Made by a program: the position numbers and the translations under genes
The notes under the pieces: generated by a model
What the model was told of the DNA's origin: nothing
What the model saw: only the letters and a program-made list of their open reading frames with translations
The model's database searches: none
From: Candidatus Anaerostipes avistercoris
GTDB lineage: Bacteria > Bacillota > Clostridia > Lachnospirales > Lachnospiraceae
Length of the DNA: 52,741 nt
Reading direction: 5' to 3'
Assembly: GCA_019119895.1 (NCBI GenBank)
Contig: DWWD01000001.1
Coordinates: 1-52,741, forward strand
Shown here: positions 1-10,815 of the stretch, one piece after another
How positions within the stretch are numbered: the stretch's first letter is position 1
How the letters are laid out: each line of letters begins with the position of its first letter

Positions 1-30
1 GCTCTCTTTGAGGTACGGCCAAACAACAAA

Positions 31-66
31 ACAGGAAGATAAAATGTTTCCATCTTATCTTCCTGT
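31..66 (-). terminator. Hairpin with 12-bp perfect stem
   Basis: Stem ACAGGAAGATAA (31-42) pairs with TTATCTTCCTGT (55-66). Read on the minus strand it is followed by TTTGTTGTTT, so it is a plausible intrinsic terminator for minus-strand transcription coming from the tRNA side. A gene to the left of the window could share it. Confidence 0.55.
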
Positions 67-70
67 AAAG

Positions 71-105
71 GCACCGGATCCCGGTGCTTATCATTTCAAT
101 TTTTT
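71..105 (+). terminator. GC-rich hairpin, likely plus-strand terminator
   Basis: Stem GCACCGG (71-77) pairs with CCGGTGC (81-87) around a 3-nt loop. A T-rich stretch ending in TTTTTT follows on the plus strand, although the T-run starts about 10 nt after the stem. It probably ends transcription of a gene lying left of the window. Confidence 0.45.
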
Positions 106-140
106 AGGACATAATCAAAAATGCTTGACACACACTTTTC

Positions 141-172
141 AAAAAAATTAAATCTTTCATTTTGAAAGATTT
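141..172 (-). terminator. Terminator of the tRNA-Ser gene
   Basis: AAATCTTTC (150-158) pairs with GAAAGATTT (164-172). On the minus strand the hairpin is followed by TTAATTTTTTT. It begins only a few bases after the tRNA 3' end. Confidence 0.75.
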
Positions 173-176
173 AAAA

Positions 177-264
177 CGCAGAAGGAGGGATTTGAACCCT
201 CGCGCCGCGTGAACGACCTACACCCTTAGCAGGGGCGCCTCTTCAGCCACTTGAGTACTTCTGC
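177..264 (-). tRNA. tRNA-Ser(GCU)
   Basis: Read on the minus strand, the acceptor strands GCAGAAG and CTTCTGC pair, followed by a G discriminator as expected for serine tRNAs. The anticodon loop is CTGCTAA on a 5-bp stem, giving anticodon GCU, which decodes AGC and AGU. There is a long variable arm typical of a class II tRNA, and the T-loop reads GGTTCAAATCC. CCA is not encoded. A promoter lies at 317-345 and a terminator at 141-172, so it looks like a single-gene transcription unit. Confidence 0.96.
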
Positions 265-316
265 AAATGCCTAAATATTTTCATATATTGCATTACGTTA
301 ATTACAACGCTTGAAT

Positions 317-345
317 ATCTTATCAAACCCCTTTCATTTTGTCAA
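317..345 (-). promoter_or_regulatory. Sigma-A promoter of tRNA-Ser
   Basis: On the minus strand TTGACA (340-345) and TAAGAT (317-322) are separated by exactly 17 nt. This places the start about 45 nt upstream of the tRNA 5' end. Confidence 0.75.
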
Positions 346-432
346 TAGATTTTCTGGAAAAACCCTTATATTTTTTCTCCTGTGAACATATAAGACAGAA
401 ATTCCGCCTTTCTTCTTATATTTTATATATTT

Positions 433-462
433 CAGGGACTGAAATAACACTTTCAGTCCCTG
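433..462. terminator. 12-bp perfect hairpin after the fumarase genes
   Basis: CAGGGACTGAAA (433-444) pairs with TTTCAGTCCCTG (451-462) just beyond the fumarase beta stop codon. No strong T-run follows on the minus strand (AAATATATAAAA), so it may act as an mRNA-stabilising 3' hairpin or a weak terminator. Confidence 0.5.
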
Positions 463-469
463 TTTCAAA

Positions 470-1024
470 CTATTTATTATGATTAAAGTCATCCACTGCT
501 GTCTCATACAGATTATTTCCTTTGCTGTCGATGACAACGATCACCGGAAAATCTTCCACTCTGAGTTTTCTTATTGCCTCTGTTCCAAGGTCATCGTATG
601 CAATAATCTCAGATTCTTTGATGCACTTTGACAACAATGCTCCGGCTCCTCCGACTGCAGCAAAATATACCGCTCCATTTTTTACCATGGCATCTATGAC
701 TTCCTGAGAGCGTTTTCCTTTTCCGATCATTCCTTTCAGCCCCATATCCAGCAGCAGCGGCGTATACTTATCCATACGGCTGCTTGTAGTCGGGCCTGCA
801 GAACCGATTACCTGTCCTTCTTTTGCCGGCGTCGGTCCCAGATAGTATATAAACTGATCCTTAAGATCGACCGGTATGTTTTCCTGCTGGTTCAGATTGT
901 CATACATTCTTTTATGTGCTGCATCTCTTGCCGTATATATCGTTCCTGTCAAATATACATAATCTCCAGACTCCAATGCGCTCAGCGCTTCTCTGTCTGC
1001 CGGGACTGTTAAATGCTTTTCCAT
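470..1024 (-). CDS. fumB: Fumarate hydratase class I, beta (C-terminal) subunit
   Basis: A 184-aa protein of the Fe-S hydro-lyase beta family (fumarase/tartrate dehydratase). With the alpha subunit encoded upstream it interconverts fumarate and L-malate in the cytoplasm. Family features visible are RDAAHKR (about residues 33-39), the GPTTSSRMD motif (77-85) and GKG (101-103). The chosen ATG at 1022-1024 is preceded by GGGAGGCAG. An upstream in-frame extension would run into the alpha gene. The gap to the alpha gene is 13 nt, so the two are co-transcribed. The L-tartrate dehydratase beta subunit is a paralogous alternative. Fumarase is preferred because an alpha subunit of the two-subunit fumarase type is paired with it. 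Confidence 0.88.
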   Translation of the reverse strand: MEKHLTVPADREALSALESGDYVYLTGTIYTARDAAHKRMYDNLNQQENIPVDLKDQFIYYLGPTPAKEGQVIGSAGPTTSSRMDKYTPLLLDMGLKGMIGKGKRSQEVIDAMVKNGAVYFAAVGGAGALLSKCIKESEIIAYDDLGTEAIRKLRVEDFPVIVVIDSKGNNLYETAVDDFNHNK

Positions 1025-1037
1025 AATCTGCCTCCCT

Positions 1038-1880
1038 TTATAATACTCTGTGAGCATGCCTGTTAACATGACAGCATATGTTAACTGCCAATGGCATTCC
1101 TGCAATATGTGTCGGATATGTTTCAATATTTAATCCCAGAGCCGTTGTATTACCTCCAAAACCGCCCGGACCTATTCCCAGCTGATTTACTTCTTCCAGT
1201 AGTTCCTTTTCCAACGCCGCGATATGCGGATGTTCTGACGGCTGATCCAGGTTCCTTGTCAGTGCCTTCTTCGCAAGAAGTGCCGCTTTTTCAAAGCTGC
1301 CGCCCAGTCCTACGCCGATTACCATAGGAGGACATGCGTTAGGTCCGGCATCTTTCACGGCCTCAAGCACTGATTTTTTGATTCCCTCTACGCCGTCTGC
1401 TGGTTTCAGCATGAAAATCCTGCTCATATTCTCACTTCCGAATCCTTTCGGGGCTACTGTAATCTCCAGTTCTTCTCCTGGCACAATATCCATATGAATC
1501 ACTGCCGGAGTATTGTCTTTGGTATTTTCCCTGATCAGCGGATCTTTTACAATGGACTTGCGCAGATATCCTTCCGCATACCCCTGTCTGACGCCTTCAT
1601 TGACTGCGTCTTTCAGCGGTATGCCTTCGATATGGACATCCTGTCCGATATTCAGGAATATAATCGCCATTCCTGTATCCTGGCAGATTGGAATCTGATC
1701 GGCATCCGCAATCTGCATATTTTCCTGAAGCTGTCCCAGAATCTGCTTTCCAAGAACACTGGTCTCTTCTTCTCCGGCTTTCTGAAGCCGTGATTTCATA
1801 TCTTCTGTAAGATAGAGATTCGCTTCCATACACATTTCTTTAATGTTTTTGATAATTTCGTCCGTATGAATCGTTCTCAT
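1038..1880 (-). CDS. fumA: Fumarate hydratase class I, alpha (N-terminal) subunit
   Basis: A 280-aa Fe-S hydro-lyase alpha subunit. Three conserved-context cysteines are placed to bind a 4Fe-4S cluster: Cys66 in ICQDTG, Cys183 in GPNACPP and Cys270 in CCHVNRH. Full-length for the two-subunit class I fumarase/tartrate dehydratase family, in which aerobic bacteria often have a fused single chain. The ATG has a strong GGAGG 6 nt upstream. It lies 16 nt downstream of the vWA gene and 13 nt upstream of the beta subunit, so one promoter in front of the vWA gene (3643-3671) may serve all three. In a fermentative anaerobe the oxygen-sensitive enzyme would serve the reductive branch between malate and fumarate. 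Fumarase versus tartrate dehydratase cannot be separated by eye. Confidence 0.88.
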   Translation of the reverse strand: MRTIHTDEIIKNIKEMCMEANLYLTEDMKSRLQKAGEEETSVLGKQILGQLQENMQIADADQIPICQDTGMAIIFLNIGQDVHIEGIPLKDAVNEGVRQGYAEGYLRKSIVKDPLIRENTKDNTPAVIHMDIVPGEELEITVAPKGFGSENMSRIFMLKPADGVEGIKKSVLEAVKDAGPNACPPMVIGVGLGGSFEKAALLAKKALTRNLDQPSEHPHIAALEKELLEEVNQLGIGPGGFGGNTTALGLNIETYPTHIAGMPLAVNICCHVNRHAHRVL

Positions 1881-1896
1881 AGCTGCCTCCGCATTT

Positions 1897-3612
1897 CTAA
1901 TATTTTATTTTCTTGACTACTTTCATATTCTGAGGATAAGAATCAATCTTCCAGCTTCCGTCGCTTTGTTTCAGAAGCTTATAATAGCTTTCGATCGTTC
2001 TCATATGCAATGGTTCTTTATTATTCTGTATTTTATACGTTTCATTCATATGTACAATACAGGAATCACTGGTTGGATAGCTGATATCTAAGAAGTTGCA
2101 GGATAAAAATTCTTCCTTAATATCCTTCTTAATATATTCTTTTGTCTCATTATACACGTCTCCCCCTTTTACCAGATACTTCTCGATATAAGAAAAATCA
2201 TGTGAATTGATTGCTTTCACAAAACCATTGAGATAACTGTGCATTACTTTTTCAGGTTCGCTCATCCCTGTGGTAGATCCCGTAGCGGACATCAGAGTAT
2301 CCGGATTATAGGAAGAATATTCTTTTCCTCCGATTTTTCGATCCTGATATTCTACCATAATCTGACGAACCTCAGATTTATTATCAGATTCTGTATCATA
2401 CTGCACCATATACATTTCTTTCTGCTGCCGATAGATTTCCTGATAAATATCCGCCATATTATCGATGCTGTCAATATTTCTGTAAAATCCGTTCGTTTCA
2501 GATCCAATTCTCTGAAGCTCTGTCGTATTGATCGTGCTTCCGATTCCTATGATAAAGACCGGTATTTTATACTTCTGTGCGACTTCGATTACATCACCGG
2601 CACTGCACTGGCTGTAATTGTCTTTTCCATCCGTAAATGCCACCACACATTTTGCCCCGTCCTGTACGGCCGTTGTATTGACGGCCGCAAACAAAGCATC
2701 ATACAAACTCGTCATATTGCCGGTTGTGAGTCCGTTGATGGTCTGACTGAGTGTTGACTTATCCTTCGTAAATTCAACGGCCTGCTGCACTCCTGTTGAA
2801 AACGTGGTAAGCTCAACTTTGTCACCGATATTAAACTGGACACTGTCCAGAAAATTGTTCATAATACTCTTTGCCTTGGATAAAGGAGTTCCCTGCATGC
2901 TGCCGCTGACATCTGCCACCATATTGATATTCAGAGCTTCTTTTTCATCCAGCTGAGCCGCTTCCGTGATCGTCTTGCGCTCAAAATCACTGCCTCCTGT
3001 TTTTTCTTCCAGCCAGAAATATCCTTTCGTAAGACCGGCCGGAACTTCATTGGTTGTCTTATCTCTGATATCCAGATAGATTTTTACTTTCGGATAATCA
3101 GACGTATCCACCTGAACTACCTGAATGTCCAGATTATCATATTCAATCTGAATGCTTTCCAGAAGTTTCTGCCATTCTTCTTTGATATCATTGGCTGATT
3201 TAAAATCATTTTCTTTAATGCAGGATGACAATTCATCTTTATAGCCGTCTATTTTCTTCAGCTCGCTGTCGTACGCTTTGGATGTATCACTTTCCTGAAG
3301 TTCTTTAAAATAAGCATTGGCTTTTTCTTTGTTTTCCGCCACTACCCGCTCTTCCAGATCATCCAGCGCAGCCTGACTCTTCCGGGCCGCGTCCAGATCT
3401 TTCTGACTGATCGCCGACTGACATTCGTTTACCAGGCGGTGATATTCGTCTTCGTTATCATACAGATAACATTTTTCAAAACGAGCCTGGCTTTCTTCCA
3501 GATCTTTTTCCGCTGCGCGGATCTGGGATGAATTTCTGAAAAACACTCCGCAGACTGCCGCAATGATGATAACTGCAATCACAATGATAATCTTTGAACC
3601 TGTTTTTTTCAT
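1897..3612 (-). CDS. Membrane-anchored von Willebrand factor A domain protein
   Basis: A 571-aa protein. Residues 8-25 form one N-terminal transmembrane anchor, with the rest predicted outside the cell. Residues 31-160 are charged and helical, probably coiled coil. A vWA domain spans about 228-410 with the MIDAS motif DVSGS at 234-238, followed by later Thr and Asp residues of the fold. After a Ser/Thr/Gly-rich linker the last 120 residues form a small domain resembling the NTF2-like C-terminal domains of TcaA/YvbJ-type proteins. Start at the ATG after GGAGGAAAAGGT; a longer in-frame start lacks a ribosome site. It has its own promoter and is followed by fumA after 16 nt. Function unknown; metal-dependent adhesion or envelope sensing is an inference from the domains. 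Confidence 0.8.
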   Translation of the reverse strand: MKKTGSKIIIVIAVIIIAAVCGVFFRNSSQIRAAEKDLEESQARFEKCYLYDNEDEYHRLVNECQSAISQKDLDAARKSQAALDDLEERVVAENKEKANAYFKELQESDTSKAYDSELKKIDGYKDELSSCIKENDFKSANDIKEEWQKLLESIQIEYDNLDIQVVQVDTSDYPKVKIYLDIRDKTTNEVPAGLTKGYFWLEEKTGGSDFERKTITEAAQLDEKEALNINMVADVSGSMQGTPLSKAKSIMNNFLDSVQFNIGDKVELTTFSTGVQQAVEFTKDKSTLSQTINGLTTGNMTSLYDALFAAVNTTAVQDGAKCVVAFTDGKDNYSQCSAGDVIEVAQKYKIPVFIIGIGSTINTTELQRIGSETNGFYRNIDSIDNMADIYQEIYRQQKEMYMVQYDTESDNKSEVRQIMVEYQDRKIGGKEYSSYNPDTLMSATGSTTGMSEPEKVMHSYLNGFVKAINSHDFSYIEKYLVKGGDVYNETKEYIKKDIKEEFLSCNFLDISYPTSDSCIVHMNETYKIQNNKEPLHMRTIESYYKLLKQSDGSWKIDSYPQNMKVVKKIKY

Positions 3613-3642
3613 ACCTTTTCCTCCGATGTAAACTCCCTTTTT

Positions 3643-3671
3643 ATTATATAACGAAATTGGAGCACAAACAA
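3643..3671 (-). promoter_or_regulatory. Promoter of the vWA-fumA-fumB unit
   Basis: On the minus strand TTGTTT (3666-3671), a 17-nt spacer, then TATAAT (3643-3648). The -35 lies inside the loop of the gyrA 3' hairpin (3655-3689), so a terminator and a promoter overlap here. Confidence 0.6.
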
Positions 3672-3689
3672 TAAATCTGTACTCCAATT
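3655..3689 (-). terminator. Hairpin downstream of gyrA
   Basis: AATTGGAG (3655-3662) pairs with CTCCAATT (3682-3689). The minus-strand tail TTTCGTTATA is only moderately T-rich, so some read-through into the vWA gene is likely. Confidence 0.5.
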
Positions 3690-3700
3690 CTCATTCATTT

Positions 3701-6178
3701 CTATTCTTTTTTCTCTTCAGGTTCTTCTGCTACTTCCTCATTCCGTACTTTCGCAATGCTGGCTACCTGAACATTATCATCAACATTCATAACCTTCACG
3801 CCGGATGTATTTCTTCCCATCTGTGAAATACCGTCTACTTTCGTACGGATCACGATTCCCTCTGTTGTGATCATCATAATTTCATTGTATTCATTGACAG
3901 CCTTTACGCCGACCACATCTCCGGTCTTTTCCGTAATCTTATAGCATTTAATACCTTTGCCTCCACGGTGCTGAGCCGTAAACTCTTCCATCTTCGTTCT
4001 CTTTCCGAGACCTTTTGCGGAAACGATCAGCAGATCCTCTCCCTGTGTATCAAGCTGCATGCCGACTACCTCATCGTCTCCGGTCAGATTAATGCCTCGA
4101 ACGCCCATTGCTGACCTTCCCATGCATCTTACATCCGTCTCATGGAAACGGATGCACTGACCATTCTTTGTCACAAGGAATACATCTTTCGTGTCATCCG
4201 TGATTTTTACCTCAATCAGTTCATCATCATCTCTCAGGGTAATGGCAGCCAGACCATTTTTCCGGATATTGGCAAAATCCATAACAGCCGATTTCTTGAC
4301 AATTCCGCTTCTTGTTGCCATCATAACATATTTTCCTTCTTCATATTTTTCAACCGGAATGACTGCCGTAATTTTTTCTCCCGGCTGAAGCTGCAGAAGA
4401 TTGACAATGGCGCTGCCCCGGGCAGTACGGCCGCTCTCCGGTATCTCATAGGTTTTCAGTCTGTACACTCTTCCCTTATCTGTGAAGAACATAATGTAAT
4501 GATGGGTCGTCGTCATAAATAATTCTTCGATGTAATCCTGGTCGATAGTCTGCATTCCTTTGATGCCTTTTCCTCCACGGTTCTGACTCTTAAAATTATC
4601 TACAGTCATCCGTTTGATGTATCCTAATTTCGTCATGGTCACGACGGTATTTTCTCTCGGAATCAGATCTTCCATGGAAATATCATCCACATCAAACCCG
4701 ATCTGTGTTCTTCTCTCATCTCCATATTTGTCGCGGATTACGATCAGTTCATCTTTGATCACACCCAGCAGAACTTTCTCATCTGCAAGGATCGCCTTTA
4801 ATTCTTTGATGCGCTCCATCAGCTCTTTATATTCTTTTTCCAGTTTCGCTCTTTCCAATCCGTTCAGAGCTCTCAGACGCATATCTACAATGGCCTGAGC
4901 CTGGGCATCCGAAAGTCCGAAGCGCTCCATCAGCTGATCCTTGGCAGACTGGATATTGGCAGCCTCTCTGATAATTTTGATCACTTCATCGATATGATCC
5001 TGGGCAATCAGCAGACCTTCCAAAATATGCGCCCGTTCTTCCGCTTTGTTTAATTCATACTTTGTTCTTCTGGTTACCACATCTTCCTGGTGCTTCAGAT
5101 AATATCCCAGCATTTCCAAAAGATTCAGCACCTTCGGCTCGTTATTTACCAGCGCAATCATGATCACTCCAAACGTATCCTGGAGCTGTGTGTGCTTAAA
5201 TAACTGATTCAGAATCACGTTGGCATTGGCGTCTCTCTTAAGTTCGATACAGATGCGCATTCCGCTGCGGTCGGATTCGTCCCTTAATTCTGTGATTCCT
5301 TCTATTTTCTTTTCCCTCACCAGAGAAGCGATCTTCTCAATCAGTCTTGCCTTATTTACCATATACGGCAGTTCCGTCACGATAATTCTCTGTTTTCCGT
5401 TTGCCATCGGTTCAATATCTGTAACGGCACGGACTTTGATTTTTCCTCTTCCCGTACGGTAAGCCTGATTGATTCCACCCTTTCCAAGAATCGTAGCTCC
5501 TGTCGGGAAATCCGGTCCCTTTACAATCTCCAGGATTTCATCAATTTCTGTATCCCGGTCTTCCTGGACCTTATTATCGATAATCTTCAGTACCGCATTG
5601 ATAACTTCTTTCAGATTATGCGGCGGAATATTGGTTGCCATACCGACCGCGATTCCCTGTGCTCCATTGACCAGAAGATTCGGAAATCTTGACGGAAGAA
5701 CAGAAGGCTCTTTTTCTGTCTCATCAAAGTTCGGAACAAAATCCACTGTATTTTTATTAATGTCAGCCAGCAGCTCCATGGAAATCCTGCTCAGTCTTGC
5801 CTCTGTATAACGCATGGCGGCCGCGCCGTCACCGTCAACAGAACCAAAGTTTCCATGTCCGTCCACCAGAGGATATCTGGTAGACCAGTCCTGAGCCATA
5901 TTTACCAGCGCTCCATAGATGGAACTATCTCCGTGAGGATGATATTTACCCATGGTATCACCAACGATACGGGCACATTTACGATGCGGCTTATCCGGAC
6001 CGTTGTTCAGCTCGATCATTGCATAGAGGATTCTTCGCTGCACCGGCTTCAGACCGTCTCTTACATCTGGAAGAGCTCTGGAGACAATAACGCTCATGGC
6101 ATAATCAATATAGGAATTCTCCATGGTTGCTTTCAGATCTATGTCATGAACTTTATCAAAAATTGTATTTTCATCCAT
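3701..6178 (-). CDS. gyrA: DNA gyrase subunit A
   Basis: An 825-aa GyrA, full-length. It cuts and rejoins DNA in the A2B2 gyrase that introduces negative supercoils. The catalytic tyrosine is Tyr124 in [10 protein letters not shown]. The N-terminal breakage-reunion domain is followed by six-bladed pinwheel repeats, and the GyrA box QNRGGKG near residue 540 separates it from topoisomerase IV ParC. The quinolone-determining stretch reads [12 protein letters not shown]: Ser85 equals E. coli Ser83, but Gly89 replaces the usual acidic residue at E. coli position 87. The tail is very acidic ([12 protein letters not shown]). It is 14 nt downstream of gyrB, with AGGAAGGAAG before the ATG. Confidence 0.98.
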   Translation of the reverse strand: MDENTIFDKVHDIDLKATMENSYIDYAMSVIVSRALPDVRDGLKPVQRRILYAMIELNNGPDKPHRKCARIVGDTMGKYHPHGDSSIYGALVNMAQDWSTRYPLVDGHGNFGSVDGDGAAAMRYTEARLSRISMELLADINKNTVDFVPNFDETEKEPSVLPSRFPNLLVNGAQGIAVGMATNIPPHNLKEVINAVLKIIDNKVQEDRDTEIDEILEIVKGPDFPTGATILGKGGINQAYRTGRGKIKVRAVTDIEPMANGKQRIIVTELPYMVNKARLIEKIASLVREKKIEGITELRDESDRSGMRICIELKRDANANVILNQLFKHTQLQDTFGVIMIALVNNEPKVLNLLEMLGYYLKHQEDVVTRRTKYELNKAEERAHILEGLLIAQDHIDEVIKIIREAANIQSAKDQLMERFGLSDAQAQAIVDMRLRALNGLERAKLEKEYKELMERIKELKAILADEKVLLGVIKDELIVIRDKYGDERRTQIGFDVDDISMEDLIPRENTVVTMTKLGYIKRMTVDNFKSQNRGGKGIKGMQTIDQDYIEELFMTTTHHYIMFFTDKGRVYRLKTYEIPESGRTARGSAIVNLLQLQPGEKITAVIPVEKYEEGKYVMMATRSGIVKKSAVMDFANIRKNGLAAITLRDDDELIEVKITDDTKDVFLVTKNGQCIRFHETDVRCMGRSAMGVRGINLTGDDEVVGMQLDTQGEDLLIVSAKGLGKRTKMEEFTAQHRGGKGIKCYKITEKTGDVVGVKAVNEYNEIMMITTEGIVIRTKVDGISQMGRNTSGVKVMNVDDNVQVASIAKVRNEEVAEEPEEKKE

Positions 6179-6192
6179 ATTCTTCTTCCTTC

Positions 6193-8124
<1,932 letters not shown>

Positions 8125-9210
8125 CTAATTCTGTTTTACTACTTTTCCTGCTTTGATCTGAAACATGCGCTGTATCGGCAGATGCTGATCGATAAACTCA
8201 TCCAGTCCGGTACAGGTGATGAATGTCTGGATCTCTCTGATTCCCTCCAGGAGATAAACCTTTCGATGGCTGTCCAGCTCCGAAAGAACATCATCCAGAA
8301 GAAGAATCGGCGAATCCTTTAAAACTTCCTTCACCAGCTGAATCTGAGCCAGCTTCAAAGACAGCGCCGCTGTCCGCTGCTGTCCCTGGGAACCAAATCT
8401 CCGGATATCGATATCATTGACCAGAAATCTGATATCATCTCTGTGAGGACCGATATTCGTCGTTGCATACTTCAGATCGACATTTCTCTTTTTCTTTATT
8501 TCTGTTAAAAATGAATCATACGCCACACTGTTCTCATATTCAATCTTAATCTCTTCCTGCTGTCCCGTGAGTCTTTTGTGGATGTCTCGTATGATAAGAT
8601 TTAAATGTTCAATAAAATCTTTTCGGTAACGGATAATCTCAGATCCATATTTTACCAGCTGTATATCCCACGCTTCTAATGTATCTATGAGATTTTCCTG
8701 AAATTTGATCTGTTTGAGCAGATTATTTCTCTGCATTAATATTTTATTATATTTTGACAGATAATATAAGTACAAACTTTCTAATTGGGACAATTCAAGA
8801 TCCATGAACTTTCTGCGCTCACTTGGACCATTTTTAATAATCTTTAAATCTTCCGGCGAAAAAAATATGACCGGAATCTGTCCCAGCAGATCGCTGGAAC
8901 GCCGTATTGGTATCCGGTCGATTGCCACTCCTTTGGCGCGGTTTTTCTTCAGGTGCATATCCAGCTGATGGATAATATCCTGTTTTTCGTACTGAATCCG
9001 GATATGAGCCTCATCCGCATGGAACTGTATCATCTCCCGGTCTTTGCTTCCCCTGTGGGATTTTGTCGTCGCCGCCAGGTAAACAGCCTCCAGGATATTA
9101 GTCTTTCCCTGGGCATTATCTCCGTACAGCAGATTCGTCCCGCTGGAAAATTCCATAGATAGTTCATCATAATTTCTGTAATTCTTTAGTTCCAAAGATC
9201 TGATAAACAT
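8125..9210 (-). CDS. recF: DNA replication and repair protein RecF
   Basis: A 361-aa SMC-like ATPase that helps load RecA at gapped DNA (RecFOR pathway). Walker A is GDNAQGKT at 30-37, the ABC-type signature region is FGSQGQQRTAALSLKLAQ, and Walker B is LLLDDVLSELD near the C-terminus. Length is normal. GGGAG precedes the ATG. It is encoded 11 nt after yaaA and 9 nt before gyrB, the standard firmicute origin order. Confidence 0.97.
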   Translation of the reverse strand: MFIRSLELKNYRNYDELSMEFSSGTNLLYGDNAQGKTNILEAVYLAATTKSHRGSKDREMIQFHADEAHIRIQYEKQDIIHQLDMHLKKNRAKGVAIDRIPIRRSSDLLGQIPVIFFSPEDLKIIKNGPSERRKFMDLELSQLESLYLYYLSKYNKILMQRNNLLKQIKFQENLIDTLEAWDIQLVKYGSEIIRYRKDFIEHLNLIIRDIHKRLTGQQEEIKIEYENSVAYDSFLTEIKKKRNVDLKYATTNIGPHRDDIRFLVNDIDIRRFGSQGQQRTAALSLKLAQIQLVKEVLKDSPILLLDDVLSELDSHRKVYLLEGIREIQTFITCTGLDEFIDQHLPIQRMFQIKAGKVVKQN

Positions 9211-9221
9211 AGGACTCCCAA

Positions 9222-9431
9222 CTATTTCACAATATGAATTTCTTCACCTTCAAAAGAAACAACTTCTCCTCCGGACAATTTCCGTCCGCGTCTTGTCTCA
9301 ATCTCGCCGTCTACTTTGACCAGTCCATTCTGGATCACAATCTTAGCATCCAGTCCGGATCCGACAAGACCTGCTGCCTTCAGCACCTGTCCCAATTTAA
9401 TATATTCATCTCTGATTTTAAACTCATTCAT
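9222..9431 (-). CDS. yaaA: S4-domain RNA-binding protein YaaA
   Basis: A 69-aa single-domain protein of the S4 RNA-binding fold, with the QVLKAAGLVGSG...VIQNGLVKVDGEIETRRGRKL pattern that recognises structured RNA. In firmicutes this gene is almost always between dnaN and recF, as here, with gaps of 12 and 11 nt. In Bacillus subtilis YaaA (RlbA) has been linked to ribosome assembly. Whether it does so here is inference. Confidence 0.93.
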   Translation of the reverse strand: MNEFKIRDEYIKLGQVLKAAGLVGSGLDAKIVIQNGLVKVDGEIETRRGRKLSGGEVVSFEGEEIHIVK

Positions 9432-9443
9432 AACTGTGCCTTT

Positions 9444-10547
9444 CTAATGATTAAAATTTACAGGAAGAATCAAATATGTGTAAGATCCCGCGTCATCCCG
9501 GATAAAACAAGGAGCCTTAGGATTTACGAAATAAACATAAATTTCCTCATCATCGATCACGCGGAGAACATCCATTAAGAATTTCGGATTGAATCCGATC
9601 AGCAGATCCCTTCCCTCTTTCTGGATCATAATGTTTTCTTCCATGGAACCGAAGAAAGATGAAATACTGAGTTCCAGAGCATGATCCGTGATATTGATAA
9701 TGATCGGTTTCTTATCAGACTCCCTGATGAGAAGACTCGCACGGTCAATACAGCTTAAAAATTCCTTTTTATTGATGACAACCTTTGTCTCATAGTCGCT
9801 GGACAGCATCTGGCTTATCTTATAATATTCCCCTTCCAGAAGTCTTGAAACAACTTTCGTATTATCAAACTCAAATAAGATATGTTTTGATGTCACATAG
9901 ATGGAAACTTCATCGTCCATCTCGCCTGATATAATTTTAACAATCTCCTGAAGTGTCTTTCCTGGAACGACAACCTTGAAATCATCATATTCTCCATTGA
10001 GGTCAATCTTTCGAATGGAAATACGGTGGCCATCTAATGAAACTACACTGAGCCGGTTGTCTTTTACTTCAAACAGCTCACCTGTCATAAGTTTTGCATT
10101 ATCATTATCAGAAATGGAAAAAATTGTCTGTCTGATAATTTCCTTTAAAGAAAACTGTGACAAAGTAATACTTTTTTCTTTTTCAATCTCCGGAAGGTAC
10201 GGAAACTCACTTCCCTCCTGTCCTATAATATGAAAACATGCTTTTTCACAGGTAATCTGTGCTTTAAAGTCCTGATCTGTCTGTATTGTTACATCATTAT
10301 CCGGAAGTTTTCGGACAATTTCTGAAAATAATTTTGCATCCAGTGCAATTTTTCCCTGTTCAATGATATTTCCTTCAATGGTTGTTTCGATTCCAAGTTC
10401 CATATCATTGGCTGTAAATGTAATGGTTCCGGCTTCCGCTTCTATTAAGATACATTCAAGAATCGGAAGTGTTGTTTTATTGGAAACAGCCTTGGAAACA
10501 ATGCTGACTCCATGTACTAAATCACTCTTTTTACATATAATCTTCAT
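9444..10547 (-). CDS. dnaN: DNA polymerase III beta sliding clamp
   Basis: A 367-aa DnaN with three clamp domains and the typical N-terminus MKIICKKSDLVHGVSIVSKAV, ending in the conserved LILPVNF-type tail. It encircles DNA as a dimer and tethers the polymerase and other clamp-binding proteins. The gene is separated from dnaA by 268 nt that contain DnaA boxes, so it may have its own DnaA-influenced promoter. Its GGAG is 12 nt from the ATG, a rather long spacing. Confidence 0.97.
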   Translation of the reverse strand: MKIICKKSDLVHGVSIVSKAVSNKTTLPILECILIEAEAGTITFTANDMELGIETTIEGNIIEQGKIALDAKLFSEIVRKLPDNDVTIQTDQDFKAQITCEKACFHIIGQEGSEFPYLPEIEKEKSITLSQFSLKEIIRQTIFSISDNDNAKLMTGELFEVKDNRLSVVSLDGHRISIRKIDLNGEYDDFKVVVPGKTLQEIVKIISGEMDDEVSIYVTSKHILFEFDNTKVVSRLLEGEYYKISQMLSSDYETKVVINKKEFLSCIDRASLLIRESDKKPIIINITDHALELSISSFFGSMEENIMIQKEGRDLLIGFNPKFLMDVLRVIDDEEIYVYFVNPKAPCFIRDDAGSYTYLILPVNFNH

Positions 10548-10815
10548 AAATGTGAATAACTCCTTTCGGTGTGAAGTTGGTATAAATAAATAAATAAAAT
10601 TCGCAGTCGCAGCCGTAGGGGGTGTGAATATGAGGATAACCTTAAAAAACCGCTGAATACAAAGGGTTTCAAGGTTTTTTAAGGGTTGATAAACTGTGAA
10701 AAAAGCAGGCAGAATGAATGGATAACTAAAAAGTTATCAACAGCCTGTTATTTAGAAAAATAAGAATCCACAGGTTATAAACAAGTTATCCACAGAATTT
10801 GTGGATAACTTGCCT
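10548..10815. other. dnaA-dnaN intergenic DnaA-box cluster (part of oriC)
   Basis: This gap carries two exact 9-mers in inverted orientation, TTATCCACA (10786-10794) and TGTGGATAA (10800-10808). Near matches are TTATAAACA (10775-10783), TTATCAACA (10734-10742) and TGAGGATAA (10631-10639). There is also a 12-bp perfect inverted repeat, CCTTAAAAAACC (10640-10651) with GGTTTTTTAAGG (10673-10684). By analogy with Bacillus, boxes on both sides of dnaA form a bipartite origin, with unwinding often on the dnaN side. I could not pinpoint the unwinding element or DnaA-trio. Confidence 0.75.

Noticed and set aside
334-537. 67-codon minus-strand frame between tRNA-Ser and the fumarase genes
   Set aside because: It overlaps the 3' end of the fumarase beta gene and the hairpin, and has no ribosome site or domain.
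2239-2757. 172-codon plus-strand frame inside the vWA gene
   Set aside because: Antisense to a clear coding gene, no ribosome site and no recognisable domain.
3701-6178. Claim that GyrA carries an acquired quinolone-resistance mutation
   Set aside because: A single sequence cannot distinguish a lineage-typical glycine from a selected change, and Ser85 is intact.
10583-10598. (TAAA)4 simple repeat near dnaN
   Set aside because: Too short to suggest phase variation. It is in the dnaN leader but does not alter a reading frame.
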